From Microbacterium sp. BH-3-3-3 (lineage in GTDB: Bacteria; Actinomycetota; Actinomycetes; Actinomycetales; Microbacteriaceae), in contig NZ_VEFS01000001.1 of assembly GCF_007679045.1 (NCBI RefSeq), forward strand, positions 615,520-679,519: a stretch of 64,000 bases of DNA. Direction: 5' to 3'. A program made the position numbers and the translations under genes. Under the pieces are notes generated by a model that was not told where the DNA came from, made no database searches, and was given only the letters and a program-made list of their open reading frames with translations. Positions within the stretch are counted from its first letter, which is position 1. Every line of letters begins with the position of its first letter. Below are positions 8,561 through 20,770 of the stretch, piece by piece.

Positions 8561-8618
8561 CCGGAAACCCCAGAAGGGGCGGATGCCGTGTGGCATCCGC
8601 CCCTTCTGGGGTTTCCGG
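8561..8618. terminator. 27-bp perfect hairpin between convergent genes
   Basis: Arms 8561-8587 and 8592-8618 are perfectly complementary over 27 bp around a GTGT loop, ending 1 nt before the icd stop codon. The stem includes CCCCAGAAGGGGCGGATGCC. With AAACC/GGTTT at its base it can act as a terminator for icd on the minus strand and for anything entering from the left. Confidence 0.85.
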
Positions 8619-8619
8619 C

Positions 8620-10839
<2,220 letters not shown>

Positions 10840-10900
10840 GTCAGATCTCTCCGTAGAGGCGGCCAGGGTTGCGATTCAGCCTATCGCACATGGGCAAAGT

Positions 10901-10918
10901 CTCTTGATGTCGAGATAG
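10901..10918. promoter_or_regulatory. candidate operator upstream of icd
   Basis: CTCTTGATGTCGAGATAG is a near-palindrome centred about 71 nt upstream of the icd start. It closely resembles CTCTCGATATCAAGAG upstream of sucC (46078-46093). A TAGGCT hexamer (about 10880-10885 on the minus strand) just downstream could be the icd -10, placing the palindrome at the -35 position. Confidence 0.55.
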
Positions 10919-11011
10919 TTCTCGGCATCCGCCCTCGTCTTTCCCCGCTGCTCCCCCTCGGCAAGAACATGCGTCGGTATGCGATCTTTGGGGGCGGGGC
11001 GGGCGTGCCGG

Positions 11012-11017
11012 TAGCCT
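11012..11017 (+). promoter_or_regulatory. -10 element, leaderless start of the GNAT gene
   Basis: TAGCCT is followed by 6 nt and ATG 11024, with no Shine-Dalgarno. The string GTAGCCTGAGCG before this start recurs almost exactly before the flavoprotein gene at 26173. Confidence 0.6.
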
Positions 11018-11023
11018 GAGCGC

Positions 11024-11476
11024 ATGGCTGACCTGCGTCTCGTCGAACTGTCCGCCGCCACGATCGTGGCCGTCAACACGCTCTCGCTCAAGCCCGGACA
11101 GGAACAGTTCCTCGCGCCCGTGAGCTACGGGGTCGCCGCCACGGTGAGCAACCCGCAGACGACCTGGCAACGCGTGGTCCTCGACGGCGATGAGGTCGTC
11201 GGCTTCGTCAGCGCGAACTTCGATCGCGACGCCCACGAGGAGCACTTCCAGTCGGTGCTGTGGCGCATCAACGTCGACGCCGACGAGCAGGGCCGCGGCG
11301 TCGGAAGCTACGCGATCGCCGCCGTGCTCGAGGAAGCCCGCGGTCGCGGCATGGACCACGTCGACGTGATCTACGAACCCGGTGTCGGCGGTCCCGAGGC
11401 GTTCTTCCAGCGCGTCGGCTTCGAGCCGGTTGGCGAGACGGCGTACGGCGAGGTCATCGCCCGCGCGCGGGTGTGA
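11024..11476 (+). CDS. GNAT family N-acetyltransferase
   Basis: A 150-residue acetyl-CoA-dependent acyltransferase. The GNAT core is visible: strand region DEVVGFVSANFD, then LWRINVDADEQGRGVGSYAIAAVLEEA, where Q/R-x-x-G-x-G forms the acetyl-CoA pyrophosphate loop, followed by VDVIYEPGVGGPEAFFQRVGFEPVGET, the usual C-terminal strand and FY-R-x-GF motif. The substrate is unknown. It is a single gene, transcribed away from icd and apparently leaderless. It converges on the ABC exporter genes, with a hairpin between. Confidence 0.85.
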   Translation: MADLRLVELSAATIVAVNTLSLKPGQEQFLAPVSYGVAATVSNPQTTWQRVVLDGDEVVGFVSANFDRDAHEEHFQSVLWRINVDADEQGRGVGSYAIAAVLEEARGRGMDHVDVIYEPGVGGPEAFFQRVGFEPVGETAYGEVIARARV

Positions 11477-11580
11477 TCGGCTGAGGCGCGAAGATCCGGG
11501 CGGGGCGCTGGGCGCCCTCATTCGGTTCGACTGGTGTGACTCGAAACGGCACCGGACAGCAGACTGCTTTCGACGGAAAG

Positions 11581-11618
11581 ACGGATGCCACGCGCCCGAG
11601 GGGCAGCGTGGCATCCGT
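11581..11618. terminator. bidirectional terminator, 13-bp stem
   Basis: ACGGATGCCACGC (11581-11593) pairs perfectly with 11606-11618 around a 12-nt loop, between the convergent GNAT and ABC exporter genes. The arms carry GGATGCC and GGCATCC. Confidence 0.82.
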
Positions 11619-11635
11619 CATTCCCGCGGGGCGGG

Positions 11636-13453
11636 CTAGACCAGCGACTCGCGCCAGGCGGCGTGGAGCTGGGCGAACTTGCCCGTGCCGGCGATGAGGG
11701 CGGCCGGGGTGTCGTCTTCGATGATGCGACCGTGCTCCATCACCAGCACGCGATCGGCGATCGCCACCGTCGACAGGCGGTGGGCGATGATGATCGCCGT
11801 GCGGTCGGCGAGCAGCGTCTGCAGGGCGTCCTGGATCTGCCGCTCGCTGGGGATGTCGAGCGAGGCCGTGGCCTCGTCGAGGATGAGCACCGCCGGGTCG
11901 GCGAGGAACGCCCGCGCGAACGAGATCAACTGACGCTGGCCCGCCGACACACGGCCACCGCGCTTGTTCACGTCGGTGTCGTAGCCGTCGGGCAGCTTCG
12001 AGATGAACGCGTCGGCACCCACGGCGCGAGCCGCCGCGCGGATCTCGTCCATCGTGGCATCGGGCTTACCGAGGGCGATGTTGTCGGCCACGGTCCCACT
12101 GAACAGGTAGGCCTCCTGCGTGACCATGACGATCGCGCGACGCAGGTCTTTCGGGTGCAGACGCCGAAGGTCGACGTCGTCGAGGGTCACGGCGCCCTTC
12201 GTCGGGTCGTAGAACCGCGACACGAGCTTGGCCAACGTCGACTTGCCCGCACCGGTCGTGCCGACGAGCGCGATGGTCTGCCCGGCCGGGATGTCGAGCG
12301 AGAAGTGCGGCAGGATGACGCGGTCGTCGGAGTATCCGAAGGTGACGTCGTCGAAGCTCACGTGGCCCCGGGCGGTCCACAGGTCGACCGGGTCGGTCGG
12401 GTCGGGAACCGTCGGCTGCTCCTCGAGCACGCCCGACACCTTCTCGAGCGCGGCCGTCGCCGACTGGTAGGAGTTCAGGAAGAACGCCACCTCCTGCAGC
12501 GGCGAGAAGAAGTTGCGGACGTACAGCACGGCGGCGGTGAGCACACCGATCTCGAGCGGCCCCGCGATCACGCGTCCGCCGCCCCACAGCAGCACCACGG
12601 CGACCGAGACCGCGGCGACGCCCATGATGCCCGGCTCGAAGGTTCCGAACAGCTTGATCGAGCGCATGTTCACGTCGCGGTAGTCGCCGGCGAGCTTGCC
12701 GAACTCCGCGTCGTTGCGCGGCTCCTTGCGGAACGCCTTGACCGCCCGGATGCCGGTCATCGTCTCGACGAACTTCACGATCACCTGGGCGCTGATCACG
12801 CGCGACTCGCGGTAGATCACCTGCGAGCGCGAGTAGAACCAGCGCATGAGGAAGTACATGGGGATGCCCATGACGGTGAGGATCAGCCCGGACTGCCAGT
12901 CGATCAGGAACAGGGCCGCGAGGGTGAACAGGCCGTAGAGCACGCCCGACACCAGCTCGTTGAGCCCGCCGTCGAGCAGCTCGCGGATCGTGTCGAGGTC
13001 GCTCGTCTGCCGCGAGATGATGCGCCCCGACGTGTACGACTCGTGGAACTCGAGGCTCAACCGCTGCGTGTGCAGGAAGATCCGCTTGCGCAGGTCGAGC
13101 ATGACGGCCTGCGTGAGGCGCGCGGCTACGACGACGTACCAGCCGATGAGCACGGCGCCGCCGATGCCGGCGAGCAGATACACGATGACGACGCCGTACG
13201 TCGGCATCCAGTCGCTGCGCTCGATGACGGCCGGCAGGGCGTTGTCGATGCCGTACGCGATCAGCGCCGGACCGGCGACCCGCAGAGCGGTCGAGACGAC
13301 GAGCACGGCGCCGGCGAGCACGAGCTGCCAGCGCAGCGGTGAGACGAGCGAGCCGAGAAGGCGCAGCGAACGCTGACGGATCGCGCGGCTCTCGTCGCGC
13401 GTGTAGTCGGAGCGGTCTTCGCCGCTCGTCCCGGAGACGGTGGAGGTGCTCAT
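11636..13453 (-). CDS. ABC exporter half-transporter with canonical catalytic site
   Basis: A 605-residue type IV ABC half-transporter: six hydrophobic segments in residues about 40-340 and a nucleotide-binding domain in about 360-590. Walker A is GTTGAGKST and Walker B is [13 protein letters not shown] with the catalytic glutamate intact. The signature loop is VSAGQRQ rather than LSGGQ. It overlaps the upstream half-transporter by 4 bp, so the two very likely form a heterodimer. Together they show the usual split: this subunit supplies Walker B/Glu of the competent site, and the partner supplies the good LSGGQ. The substrate could be a lipid, drug or peptide and is not predictable. Confidence 0.9.
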   Translation of the reverse strand: MSTSTVSGTSGEDRSDYTRDESRAIRQRSLRLLGSLVSPLRWQLVLAGAVLVVSTALRVAGPALIAYGIDNALPAVIERSDWMPTYGVVIVYLLAGIGGAVLIGWYVVVAARLTQAVMLDLRKRIFLHTQRLSLEFHESYTSGRIISRQTSDLDTIRELLDGGLNELVSGVLYGLFTLAALFLIDWQSGLILTVMGIPMYFLMRWFYSRSQVIYRESRVISAQVIVKFVETMTGIRAVKAFRKEPRNDAEFGKLAGDYRDVNMRSIKLFGTFEPGIMGVAAVSVAVVLLWGGGRVIAGPLEIGVLTAAVLYVRNFFSPLQEVAFFLNSYQSATAALEKVSGVLEEQPTVPDPTDPVDLWTARGHVSFDDVTFGYSDDRVILPHFSLDIPAGQTIALVGTTGAGKSTLAKLVSRFYDPTKGAVTLDDVDLRRLHPKDLRRAIVMVTQEAYLFSGTVADNIALGKPDATMDEIRAAARAVGADAFISKLPDGYDTDVNKRGGRVSAGQRQLISFARAFLADPAVLILDEATASLDIPSERQIQDALQTLLADRTAIIIAHRLSTVAIADRVLVMEHGRIIEDDTPAALIAGTGKFAQLHAAWRESLV

Positions 13454-15312
13454 CGGGTCGCCTCCTTCTCGGTGAGGACGTCGTCGTCGGACGGGATCAC
13501 GTCGATCGCGCCCGTGCGGGCTTCGCGCTCGGCCTCTTCGAGGCTCGAGATGACGTAGCGGTAGTGGTCGCTTTCGCGGAGCAGGTCGGAGTGCGTGCCG
13601 ACGGCGGTGATGCGGCCGTCTTCGAGCAGAGCCACCCGGTCGGCGAGAGTGACCGTCGAGGGCCGGTGGGCCACGACGAGGGCGGTCGTCTCGCTGAGCA
13701 CCTCGCGCAGCGCGTCTTCGACCAGGGCCTCGGTGTCGACGTCGAGCGCCGACAGCGGGTCGTCGAGAACGAGCACGGCGGGGCGGGCCGCGACCGCGCG
13801 TGCGAGCGCCAGGCGCTGACGCTGACCGCCGGAGAGGCTCAGGCCCTCTTCGCCGATGACCGTGTCGAGGCCGTCGGGCAGGTCGTACACGAAGTGCGCC
13901 TGCGCGACCTGCAGCGCTTCGCGCAGGATCTCCTCGGCCTCGGGTGAGCCGGGCGTGAGGTCTTCACGACCGAGCAGCACGTTGTCGCGCACCGTCTGCG
14001 AGAACAGCGTGGCGTCTTCGAAGGCCATGCCGACGTGACGCCGCAATTCGGCGAGCGTCAGGTCGCGCACGTCGACACCGTCGATCAGCACGCGGCCGCC
14101 GGTCGCGTCGTACAGGCGCCCGGGCAGCGTGGTGAGCGTGGTCTTGCCCGAGCCGGTCAAGCCGACGAGCGCCATGGTCTCGCCCGGCCGCAGCACGAGG
14201 TCGATGCCGTTCAGCAGGTCGGGCTCGGTGCCGGCGGAGTCCTGGTAGCGGAAGTGCGCGCCCTCGAAGGTCAGCTCGCCGCGCGGCTCCGCGATGGTGC
14301 GGGGGTTCTCGGGGTCGACGATGGTGTTCTGCTCGTCGAAGACCTCGAAGATGCGGTCGGTGGCGGTGCGCGCGTCGAGCAGGAACGAGAACAGGAACCC
14401 GATCGACTCCATCGGCCACCGCAGCACGGTCGCCATGGCGAAGAACGCCACGAGCTCGGCGACCTGCAGCTGCTGGAGCTGGGTCAGCACGATGCCGGCG
14501 CCGAGGCACACCGCGAATGCGATGTCGGGCAGCAGCACGAGCCAGAACCAGATCCACCCGATCGCGCGGGCCTTGTCGATCTCGGTCTCGCGCAGCGATT
14601 CAGCCTGGCGGGTGAACTTCTGCAGAGCGTGCTTGCCGCGCCCGAAGGCTTTGAGCACCCGGATGCCGTGGACGCTCTCTTCGACGCTGGTGGCGAGGTC
14701 GCCGGCCTGGTCTTGGCTCTGACGCGTCAGCGCGCCGTAACGCTTCTCGAAGCGGAAGCCGACGTAGATGACCGGGGCGGAGGTGACGAGGAACAGCGCG
14801 CCGAGCAGCCAGTGCCAGCGGAACAGCAGCACGGCGCCGATGGCGATGGTCAGCAGGTTGACCACGAGCAGGATCACGCCGAAGGCGAGCCAGCGGCGCA
14901 GCATGCTGATGTCCTGCATCATGCGCGAGAGGAGCTGCCCCGACTGCCACCGGTCGTGGAAGGCGACGGGCAGGCGCTGGAGGCGGGAGTAGAACGACTG
15001 GCGCAGGTCGTACTCGACCTTGGTGGCGGGAGAGAGCACGAACCAGCGGCGGAGCCACACCATGGCGGCTTCGGCGAGGCCCAGGCCGAGCACGGCGAGG
15101 GAGCCCCAGACGAGGGCTCCGGCGTCGAGCGAGGCGATGGGGCCGGCGACGATCTGCTCGAGAACGAGAGGGATAGCCAGGGCCAACAGGCTCGCGATGA
15201 GGGCGGTGACGGCACCGGCGATGAGGCGCGGCAGAACCGGCCGTGCGATCGGCAGCAGGCGCGCGAGCGCGCGCGGAGTGGACAGGCGTTGCGGAGGCGT
15301 TGAGGTGGTCAT
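13450..15312 (-). CDS. ABC exporter half-transporter with degenerate catalytic site
   Basis: A 620-residue half-transporter, first of the pair. The membrane domain (about residues 20-320) is followed by an ATPase domain with Walker [10 protein letters not shown], a perfect [14 protein letters not shown] signature, and Walker [13 protein letters not shown], in which Asp stands where the catalytic Glu is expected. That substitution plus the intact signature marks the degenerate-site subunit of a heterodimeric exporter such as TM287/288 or BmrCD. Its 3' end overlaps the partner gene (ATGA at 13450-13453). ATG 15312 has a CGAGGA ribosome site. A short ORF and probable promoter lie upstream, hinting at attenuation. 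Confidence 0.9.
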   Translation of the reverse strand: MTTSTPPQRLSTPRALARLLPIARPVLPRLIAGAVTALIASLLALAIPLVLEQIVAGPIASLDAGALVWGSLAVLGLGLAEAAMVWLRRWFVLSPATKVEYDLRQSFYSRLQRLPVAFHDRWQSGQLLSRMMQDISMLRRWLAFGVILLVVNLLTIAIGAVLLFRWHWLLGALFLVTSAPVIYVGFRFEKRYGALTRQSQDQAGDLATSVEESVHGIRVLKAFGRGKHALQKFTRQAESLRETEIDKARAIGWIWFWLVLLPDIAFAVCLGAGIVLTQLQQLQVAELVAFFAMATVLRWPMESIGFLFSFLLDARTATDRIFEVFDEQNTIVDPENPRTIAEPRGELTFEGAHFRYQDSAGTEPDLLNGIDLVLRPGETMALVGLTGSGKTTLTTLPGRLYDATGGRVLIDGVDVRDLTLAELRRHVGMAFEDATLFSQTVRDNVLLGREDLTPGSPEAEEILREALQVAQAHFVYDLPDGLDTVIGEEGLSLSGGQRQRLALARAVAARPAVLVLDDPLSALDVDTEALVEDALREVLSETTALVVAHRPSTVTLADRVALLEDGRITAVGTHSDLLRESDHYRYVISSLEEAEREARTGAIDVIPSDDDVLTEKEATR

Positions 15313-15426
15313 GATCCTCGTGGGGTCGGAGCGGGCGCCGGGATCGGGCGCGGAGAGGGAGCCGGGAGGCGCGACGAAGTGCGTCGGTCGAGGCGTGACG
15401 GTCGCGCGTGAGCGCGGCGTGGTGCC

Positions 15427-15501
15427 CTAGGAGCGTCGGCCGGGGCGCGCAGCGACGGAGGATGCGGCGGCCGGGGCGACGGGGGCGTCGATCTGGTCCA
15501 T
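15427..15501 (-). CDS. possible 24-residue leader peptide
   Basis: A short ORF not long enough for ordinary gene calling. It has an excellent Shine-Dalgarno (GAGGAGG, 7 nt before ATG 15501) and encodes MDQIDAPVAPAAASSVAARP followed by GRRS and TAG. It ends 114 nt before the first exporter gene, with nothing else between. A strong ribosome site on a tiny ORF ahead of an exporter resembles ribosome-mediated attenuation leaders, but no clear pair of alternative hairpins could be established by eye. It could equally be a chance ORF in a long leader. Confidence 0.45.
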   Translation of the reverse strand: MDQIDAPVAPAAASSVAARPGRRS

Positions 15502-15554
15502 GGAATCCTCCTCAGTTGGTGTAGCTTCCGCCGGGGGGACGGCAGCCCTCCAGA

Positions 15555-15587
15555 CTATCCCTGAGAGATTGCTGAGGGCAAGGATTT
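15555..15587 (-). promoter_or_regulatory. candidate promoter of the ABC exporter operon
   Basis: On the minus strand TTGCCC, an 18-nt spacer and TAGTCT lie roughly 55-85 nt upstream of the short ORF start. This is the only A/T-richer stretch between the repeat array and the exporter genes. Confidence 0.45.
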
Positions 15588-15624
15588 CTTGCGGCGGCCG
15601 ACGCGACCCGGCACCTCCCGGCCC

Positions 15625-16365
15625 CCACCCAGGTCCCTGAGCCCGTCGAAGAGACCGGAACCCGCAGTCCCCGACTCAGGTCCCTGAGCCTGTCGAAGGG
15701 GCCGGAACCCGCAGTCTCCGGCCCAGGTCCCTGAGCCTGTCGAAGGGACCGAAACCCGCAGTCCCCGACCCCAGGTCCCTGAGCCCGTCGAAGGGACCGG
15801 AACCCGCAGTCTCCGGCCCAGGTCCCTGAGCCTGTCGAAGGGACCGGAACCCGCAGACCCACCGGTGGCTTCGACAGGCTCAGCCACCTCCCTCACCCCA
15901 CCCAGGTCCCTGAGCCTGTCGAAGGGACCGAAACCCGCAGTCCCCGACCCCAGGTCCCTGAGCCCGTCGAAGAGACCGGAACCCGCAGTCCCCGACCCAG
16001 GTCCCTGAGCCTGTCGAAGGGACCGGAACCCGCAGACCCACCGGTGGCTTCGACAGGCTCAGCCAGTTCCTCACCCGGGACCGGGACCCGCAGTCGCCCG
16101 GTGGCTTCGACAAGCTCAGCCACCTCCCACACCCGGCCCGGGGCCCCGAACCCGCAGGCGCCCGGAGGCTTCGACAAGCTCAGCCACCTCCCACACCCGG
16201 GACCGGAACCCGCAGTCGCCCGGAGGCTTCGACAAGCTCAGCCACCTCCCACACCCGGGACCAGAACCCGCCGTCGCCCGGAGGCTTCGACAGGCTCAGC
16301 CACCTCCCCCGCCCGGGCCCGGAACCCGCAGCCCTCCGGTGGCTTCGACAGGCTCAGCCACCTCT
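15625..16365. repeat. palindromic repeat array R2
   Basis: About 740 bp without a credible gene. About fifteen units: mostly type B (GGTCCCTGAGCCTGTCGAAGGGACC pattern, split as a 7-bp stem and 11-nt loop) in the left half, and type A (GGTGGCTTCGACAGGCTCAGCCACC pattern) in the right half. Spacing is about 45-60 bp. The linkers GGAACCCGCAGTCCCCGA and GGAACCCGCAGTCGCCCGG recur. Orientation is opposite to array R1. The array lies between the start region of the exporter operon and the 3' end of ogt. Confidence 0.93.
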
Positions 16366-16373
16366 CGCCCTGG

Positions 16374-16871
16374 TCAACCCGCCGATTCGCGCGTCAGCAG
16401 GCTCTGCTTCACCCCCGTGCCCCACGCGAAGCCGCCGAGCGTCCCGTCTCCGCGCAGCACGCGGTGGCAGGGGACGAACAGCGCGACGGCGTTGCGCGCG
16501 CAGATCGAGGCTGCGGCGCGCACGGCAGTCGGCGACCCGAGGGCCGCCGCGAAGCCGGTGTACGTCAGCGGTGCGCCGGGGGTAATCGAGCGCAGCGCCT
16601 GCCACCCCGCTCGCTGCAGAGGCGTGCCGGTCTGCGCGACGGCGACGGCGTCGATCGCGGCGATGTCGCCGTCGTAGTACGCCCGCACGGCAGGGGCGGC
16701 CCCCGTACCGCCGCTTACGACGCGCTCTGGCCGCCGCTCGGGCCGCAACCGCGCGAGGACGGCGTCGGTGTCGGCCGTCCAGCCCGAGACGATGACGCGA
16801 TCGGCCTCGTCGGCGAGGATCGCGAAGGGACCGTCGGGGGTGTCGACGAATTCGAGGATCGCGGTGGTCAT
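16374..16871 (-). CDS. ogt: methylated-DNA--[protein]-cysteine S-methyltransferase
   Basis: A 165-residue suicide DNA-repair protein that moves the methyl group of O6-methylguanine (or O4-methylthymine) to its own cysteine. The active site VPCHRV is present with the acceptor Cys near residue 135, preceded by the recognition-helix region [24 protein letters not shown] and followed by [17 protein letters not shown] 16871 overlaps the stop of the upstream Ada-AlkA fusion (ATGA, 16868-16871), so the two repair proteins are made together. The stop lies 8 nt beyond the last type A repeat of array R2. Confidence 0.95.
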   Translation of the reverse strand: MTTAILEFVDTPDGPFAILADEADRVIVSGWTADTDAVLARLRPERRPERVVSGGTGAAPAVRAYYDGDIAAIDAVAVAQTGTPLQRAGWQALRSITPGAPLTYTGFAAALGSPTAVRAAASICARNAVALFVPCHRVLRGDGTLGGFAWGTGVKQSLLTRESAG

Positions 16872-18490
16872 TCGGGGGTCTCGCTTCCGGTCGAGGGGCG
16901 GGTGAGGGATGAGGGGCGTTCGACGTCGGATGCCGCGACGTCTGCGGCTCGTCGGGTGCGCGCACGCCGGGGTCGGGCCACGACGGCCGCCGCGGTCTCT
17001 GCGGGCGACCTCCATGCCTGGGTGACGGGGGCGGCGTACCAGTAGTGCGCCATGGCGTAGCTGCGCCAGGGCGACAGGCGTTCGGACCATTCGGTGAAGC
17101 CCGCGGGGTCGGAGGGCAGCCCGAGTGCCGCGGCACCGGCGCGCGCGGCGACATCGCCGGGCAGCAGCACGTCGGGGTCGCCGAGCACGCGCATGCGCAC
17201 GTAGTCGGCGGTCCACGGTCCGATCCCCCGCCGCGCCAGCAACCGCTGGCGCTGGTCGACCCCGTCGTCGCCGAAGCCCAGGGTGAGGCTGCCGTCGGCC
17301 AGCGCCTCGGCCGCCTCGACGATCGCGCGCATGCGGGCGGCCGGCCCCCGAAGGACCTCGAGCCCGCGCTCCGCGATCGCGGCGGGCGTGGGGAACAGCG
17401 TCATGGGTTCGGGGCCGACGCCGACCTGCTCCCCCAACGCAGCGGTCAGACGGCCCTGCATGGTGCGGGCGGAGGCCACGCTGATCTGCTGGCCGATCAT
17501 GGCGCGCAGCAGCATCTCGTCGGCGTCGATCGCGCCGGGCACCCGCACGCCGGGGATGGCGGCGACGGCGGGCGCCAGCTGCGGATGCCGGGCGAGCGCC
17601 TCGTCGATCGCGAGCGGGTCGGCGTCGAGGTCGAACAGGCGCCGCACGCGGGAGATGAGGGTGCCGAGATCGGCGAGCGCCGACAGTCGAGCTCGCAGGC
17701 GGAGGCGCCCGTCGTCGGCCAGGCGCACCTCGAACCACGCCGGTCCGCCGGGAAGGCGCACGACGCGAGCGAAGGAGGCGTCGGCACCGACCTCGACTTC
17801 GGGGATGGCGTGCGCGCGCATCCACCCGAACAGCCCGACCGTGTCGATCGGCCCGCGCACCGGCAGGGCGAGGTCGATCTCGCCCGCGGCGGCCTCGACG
17901 CCCGAGGAGTGCGGCCGGCGGGCGCGCAGCTCGCGCGGGGGCATGCCGAACACCTCGCCGATCGTGTCGGTGAACTGCCGCACGCTCGAGAAACCCGCCG
18001 AGAACGCCACGTCGGCCGACGACAGGTCGGTGCCCACCAGCAGGGCGCGGGCGGTGTGCGCGCGATGCGCTCGAGCCAGCGCGAGGGGGCCGGCGCCCAG
18101 TTCGGCCTGGAGCAGGCGCGTGAGGTGGCGCGACGAGTAGCCCAACCGCTGGGCCAGACCGGGCACGCCCTCGCGGTCGACCACCCCGTCGGCGATCAGG
18201 CGCATCGCCCGCGCGACGACGTCGCCCCGCACGTCCCAGAGCGGCGACCCGGGTGCCGCCTCGGGCAGGCACCTCTTGCACGCTCGGTACCCGGCCTCGT
18301 GCGCGGCCGCGGAGGTCGCGTAGAACGTGACGTTCTGCTCTTTCGGGGTGCGCGCGGGGCAGCTCGGGCGACAGTAGATACCGGTCGAGCTCACCGCCGT
18401 GACGAACTGGCCGTCGAACCGGCGATCGCGCGACTGGATGACGCGGTAGCGCTCGGCGAAGCCGGGAAGGGCGGCGGCGGTGGTGGTCAT
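16868..18490 (-). CDS. Ada-type regulator fused to AlkA DNA-3-methyladenine glycosylase
   Basis: A 540-residue fusion combining the sensor of the adaptive response with a base-excision glycosylase. Residues about 10-80 are the Ada metal-binding domain with four cysteines (Cys40, Cys44, Cys71, Cys74), one of which should accept methyl groups from phosphotriesters. Residues about 90-190 form an AraC-type helix-turn-helix ([21 protein letters not shown]). Residues about 210-320 match the AlkA N-terminal domain. The rest is a HhH-GPD glycosylase ([29 protein letters not shown], with the catalytic Asp in PGD). ATG 18490 was chosen because the Ada fold starts there. It probably activates its own operon with ogt. 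Confidence 0.93.
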   Translation of the reverse strand: MTTTAAALPGFAERYRVIQSRDRRFDGQFVTAVSSTGIYCRPSCPARTPKEQNVTFYATSAAAHEAGYRACKRCLPEAAPGSPLWDVRGDVVARAMRLIADGVVDREGVPGLAQRLGYSSRHLTRLLQAELGAGPLALARAHRAHTARALLVGTDLSSADVAFSAGFSSVRQFTDTIGEVFGMPPRELRARRPHSSGVEAAAGEIDLALPVRGPIDTVGLFGWMRAHAIPEVEVGADASFARVVRLPGGPAWFEVRLADDGRLRLRARLSALADLGTLISRVRRLFDLDADPLAIDEALARHPQLAPAVAAIPGVRVPGAIDADEMLLRAMIGQQISVASARTMQGRLTAALGEQVGVGPEPMTLFPTPAAIAERGLEVLRGPAARMRAIVEAAEALADGSLTLGFGDDGVDQRQRLLARRGIGPWTADYVRMRVLGDPDVLLPGDVAARAGAAALGLPSDPAGFTEWSERLSPWRSYAMAHYWYAAPVTQAWRSPAETAAAVVARPRRARTRRAADVAASDVERPSSLTRPSTGSETPE

Positions 18491-18622
18491 GGCCTCCACC
18501 CTGCCATCGACCTCCGACATCGGCTGGCGGAAATCGGACACGGCCGTGACGCGGCTGACGGGCACGCCCCGAGGCCGCCGGCCCCACGGCGCCGCAACAC
18601 CGCCCAGCGACACCGCGCACAA

Positions 18623-18654
18623 GATCGGCCGAGCCCCGAAAGACCCGGCCGATC
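18623..18654 (-). terminator. candidate terminator of the GH130 operon
   Basis: GATCGGCCG (18623-18631) pairs with CGGCCGATC (18646-18654) around a 14-nt loop, just beyond the stop of the secreted glycosidase gene. There is no T tract. Confidence 0.5.
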
Positions 18655-18662
18655 CGATGCAC

Positions 18663-20678
18663 TCACCCCTGGGCGATCGCGAATCCACCCGGGGGCACGA
18701 CCACGGTCGCCGTTCCGCTCGTCGACGTGCTGCGCACCAGCGTGCCCGAGGCGTCATCGACCGACACGGTCGAAGCCACTCCCGCGGCACCGATGCCGGT
18801 GCGCTGCGGCCCCACCGCGCTCGAGTGCACGAGCTCGCTGCGAGCGTCACCGCCCAGCACGAGGCGCGAGATCCAGGGCCGGACGATCAGTCCGTCGAGG
18901 GTCAGCTCGCCCTTCTGCACCTTCACGTCGACCTGAGAACCTTTGCCCGCGGCGGGCGCCGTGAGCGCGTAGGGCAGCAGAGCGCCCGGCGTCGGTGAGA
19001 TGCCCTGTTCGGGCCCGGTGATCTTCAGCGCGCCGCCGCCGCGCCAGGTCGACTGCGACTTCTCACCCGGCTCGGTCCACACGACGGGCTCGATCCATCG
19101 TCCGGTGGCGGAGGCGCCGATGTCCCAGGTGGCGCTCTGACGTGCTCCCAGCGTCAGGCCGTCGCCCGACCAGCTCGACTCCCCCGTCCACGACGACTCC
19201 GGAGTGAACACGGCGCCGTCGGTGCGCACGGCGTCTTCGGCCTCGACGTACGACAGTCCCACGCGGCTCTCGACCGAGGTCAGGGCCGTCGCCCGCTCCG
19301 CCACCGCGGGGTGGGCGTCGAGCGCGAGCGCGGTGAGCAGGCCGTGGATGGTCGACTCGGCTCCGCTGTTGCGATTGACCGTGCCGTCGGGCTGGAGGCC
19401 GTCGTAGGTGACTCCGGTCGCCGGGTCGTACATCTGCGCCCCGGCGTGGTTGGCGCCGAAGAACCAGGCGGCCTGCATGCCCGCGAGCTCGGCGAATGCG
19501 GCCGATCCCGTCGTGTCGGCGAGCGCGAGCAGCGATTGCACGCGCGAGTCGGCGCCGTAGGCGATCTGCACGCGGTCGCTGGGGCTCGGGAACCATCCGT
19601 TGTCGGGCCCGCCGGCGGTGAGCAGCGTCGTGGTGAAGCCCGTGGCATCCGCGATCGCCGGTTTCACCAGCGCGTCGTCGCCGAACAGGTCGCCGGCCTC
19701 GGCGAGCGCTGCGGGCATCTGCGAGCCCCACGCGTGCCACATCGCGGGCGACTGGGCCCACGGCAGGACGGCACCGTACGGCCACTGGCGGGTGTTCCCG
19801 GTTGCCATGGCGGCCACGCCCTCCGCGAGCTGACGCGCCGCGGTGGCGGAGGTGTCGTCACCGGCGCGCACGGCCGCCGTGAGTCCGAGGACCGCTTCCG
19901 CCGTGGCATCCGCCCCGTCGACGATCAGCCACGCGGGCACCTTCTCGCCGTCTGACTCGACGTACTGCCCGTACTTCGACAGCGCGTCGCGTTCGATGGC
20001 GCCGCGCGAGAGGGCGAGGCGGTCCTTGAGGAACGACGCGAACGCGGGGTCGTCGTCGGCGAACGCAGCGTACCCCTCACCGAGGGCCCAGACGGTGCGG
20101 GCGGTCCAGTAGCTGGGTCCGGAATCGGAAGGATCAGGCAGCTCGACGGGCTCGGCCGAGGGGTTGAGCTCTCCGTCGGGTTGCATCCACAGCACGACGT
20201 TGCCGGCCGAGGGACCCTCGGTCGTCTGATGGTACGCGACGGTGCGCAGCAGCTCGTACGCCTTCTGCCGACTGTCGGGGTCGCCGGTGAGCTCCCAGTG
20301 CCGGGTGTAGACGACGGCCGCGCGGGTGTTGTCGTCGGCGTTGAAGGCGCCCTGGCCCCAGTCGCCGGTCGCGGGGTCGAGCGGACCGCCGCCCACGCGT
20401 TGGAAGGTGCCGCCGTCGCGGGCGTCGGCGTAGGTCCACGGCGCGAGGATCGTGGGTTCCTCGGCTTGTCGGTAGGTCGAGTGACCGGCGACATCGGCGG
20501 GCGGCGTCGCTTCGTCGAGCAGGAAGTCGAGGTGGTCGAGGTTGGTCAGAGCACCGGATGCCGCGGCGGCGGGCGCTCCGAGCGCCTGGGGCGCGGCGGC
20601 TCCGGCGGTGGTCAGCGGGACGGCGAGGGCGGCGACGCCCAGTACGGCCGTCATTCGCGCACTCCATCGTGCGTTCAT
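18663..20678 (-). CDS. secreted six-hairpin (alpha/alpha-barrel) glycosidase-like protein
   Basis: A 671-residue exported protein. It has a basic N-terminus and hydrophobic segment ([20 protein letters not shown]) with likely cleavage near residue 28-40. Residues about 45-470 contain repeated aromatic helices typical of (alpha/alpha)6 glycosidases: [69 protein letters not shown], and [20 protein letters not shown]. The C-terminal part is beta-rich, perhaps a binding module. I cannot name the family or substrate. Being the last gene of an operon with a GH130 phosphorylase-like enzyme and a sugar importer, it probably trims an extracellular oligosaccharide or polysaccharide, possibly beta-mannoside containing. 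A 92-nt gap separates it from the GH130 gene. Confidence 0.75.
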   Translation of the reverse strand: MNARWSARMTAVLGVAALAVPLTTAGAAAPQALGAPAAAASGALTNLDHLDFLLDEATPPADVAGHSTYRQAEEPTILAPWTYADARDGGTFQRVGGGPLDPATGDWGQGAFNADDNTRAAVVYTRHWELTGDPDSRQKAYELLRTVAYHQTTEGPSAGNVVLWMQPDGELNPSAEPVELPDPSDSGPSYWTARTVWALGEGYAAFADDDPAFASFLKDRLALSRGAIERDALSKYGQYVESDGEKVPAWLIVDGADATAEAVLGLTAAVRAGDDTSATAARQLAEGVAAMATGNTRQWPYGAVLPWAQSPAMWHAWGSQMPAALAEAGDLFGDDALVKPAIADATGFTTTLLTAGGPDNGWFPSPSDRVQIAYGADSRVQSLLALADTTGSAAFAELAGMQAAWFFGANHAGAQMYDPATGVTYDGLQPDGTVNRNSGAESTIHGLLTALALDAHPAVAERATALTSVESRVGLSYVEAEDAVRTDGAVFTPESSWTGESSWSGDGLTLGARQSATWDIGASATGRWIEPVVWTEPGEKSQSTWRGGGALKITGPEQGISPTPGALLPYALTAPAAGKGSQVDVKVQKGELTLDGLIVRPWISRLVLGGDARSELVHSSAVGPQRTGIGAAGVASTVSVDDASGTLVRSTSTSGTATVVVPPGGFAIAQG

Positions 20679-20770
20679 GGGGAGGGGGATCCTTTCGAGG
20701 GGTGGGGTGCGCGACCCCGGCCGACGCGGTCCCGACAGGGGAACCCGCGAGGGCCGGAGCCGCGCCGTAC

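Noticed and set aside
15545..15620. Partial resemblance of CAATCTCTCAGG to a glycine riboswitch
   Set aside because: Only this short string matches; the paired 5' strand and the conserved core are missing, and the downstream gene is an exporter.
15512..16365. Repeat array resembling a CRISPR array
   Set aside because: The units are palindromes in mixed types and orientations, the spacers are themselves repeated linkers, and no cas genes are near.
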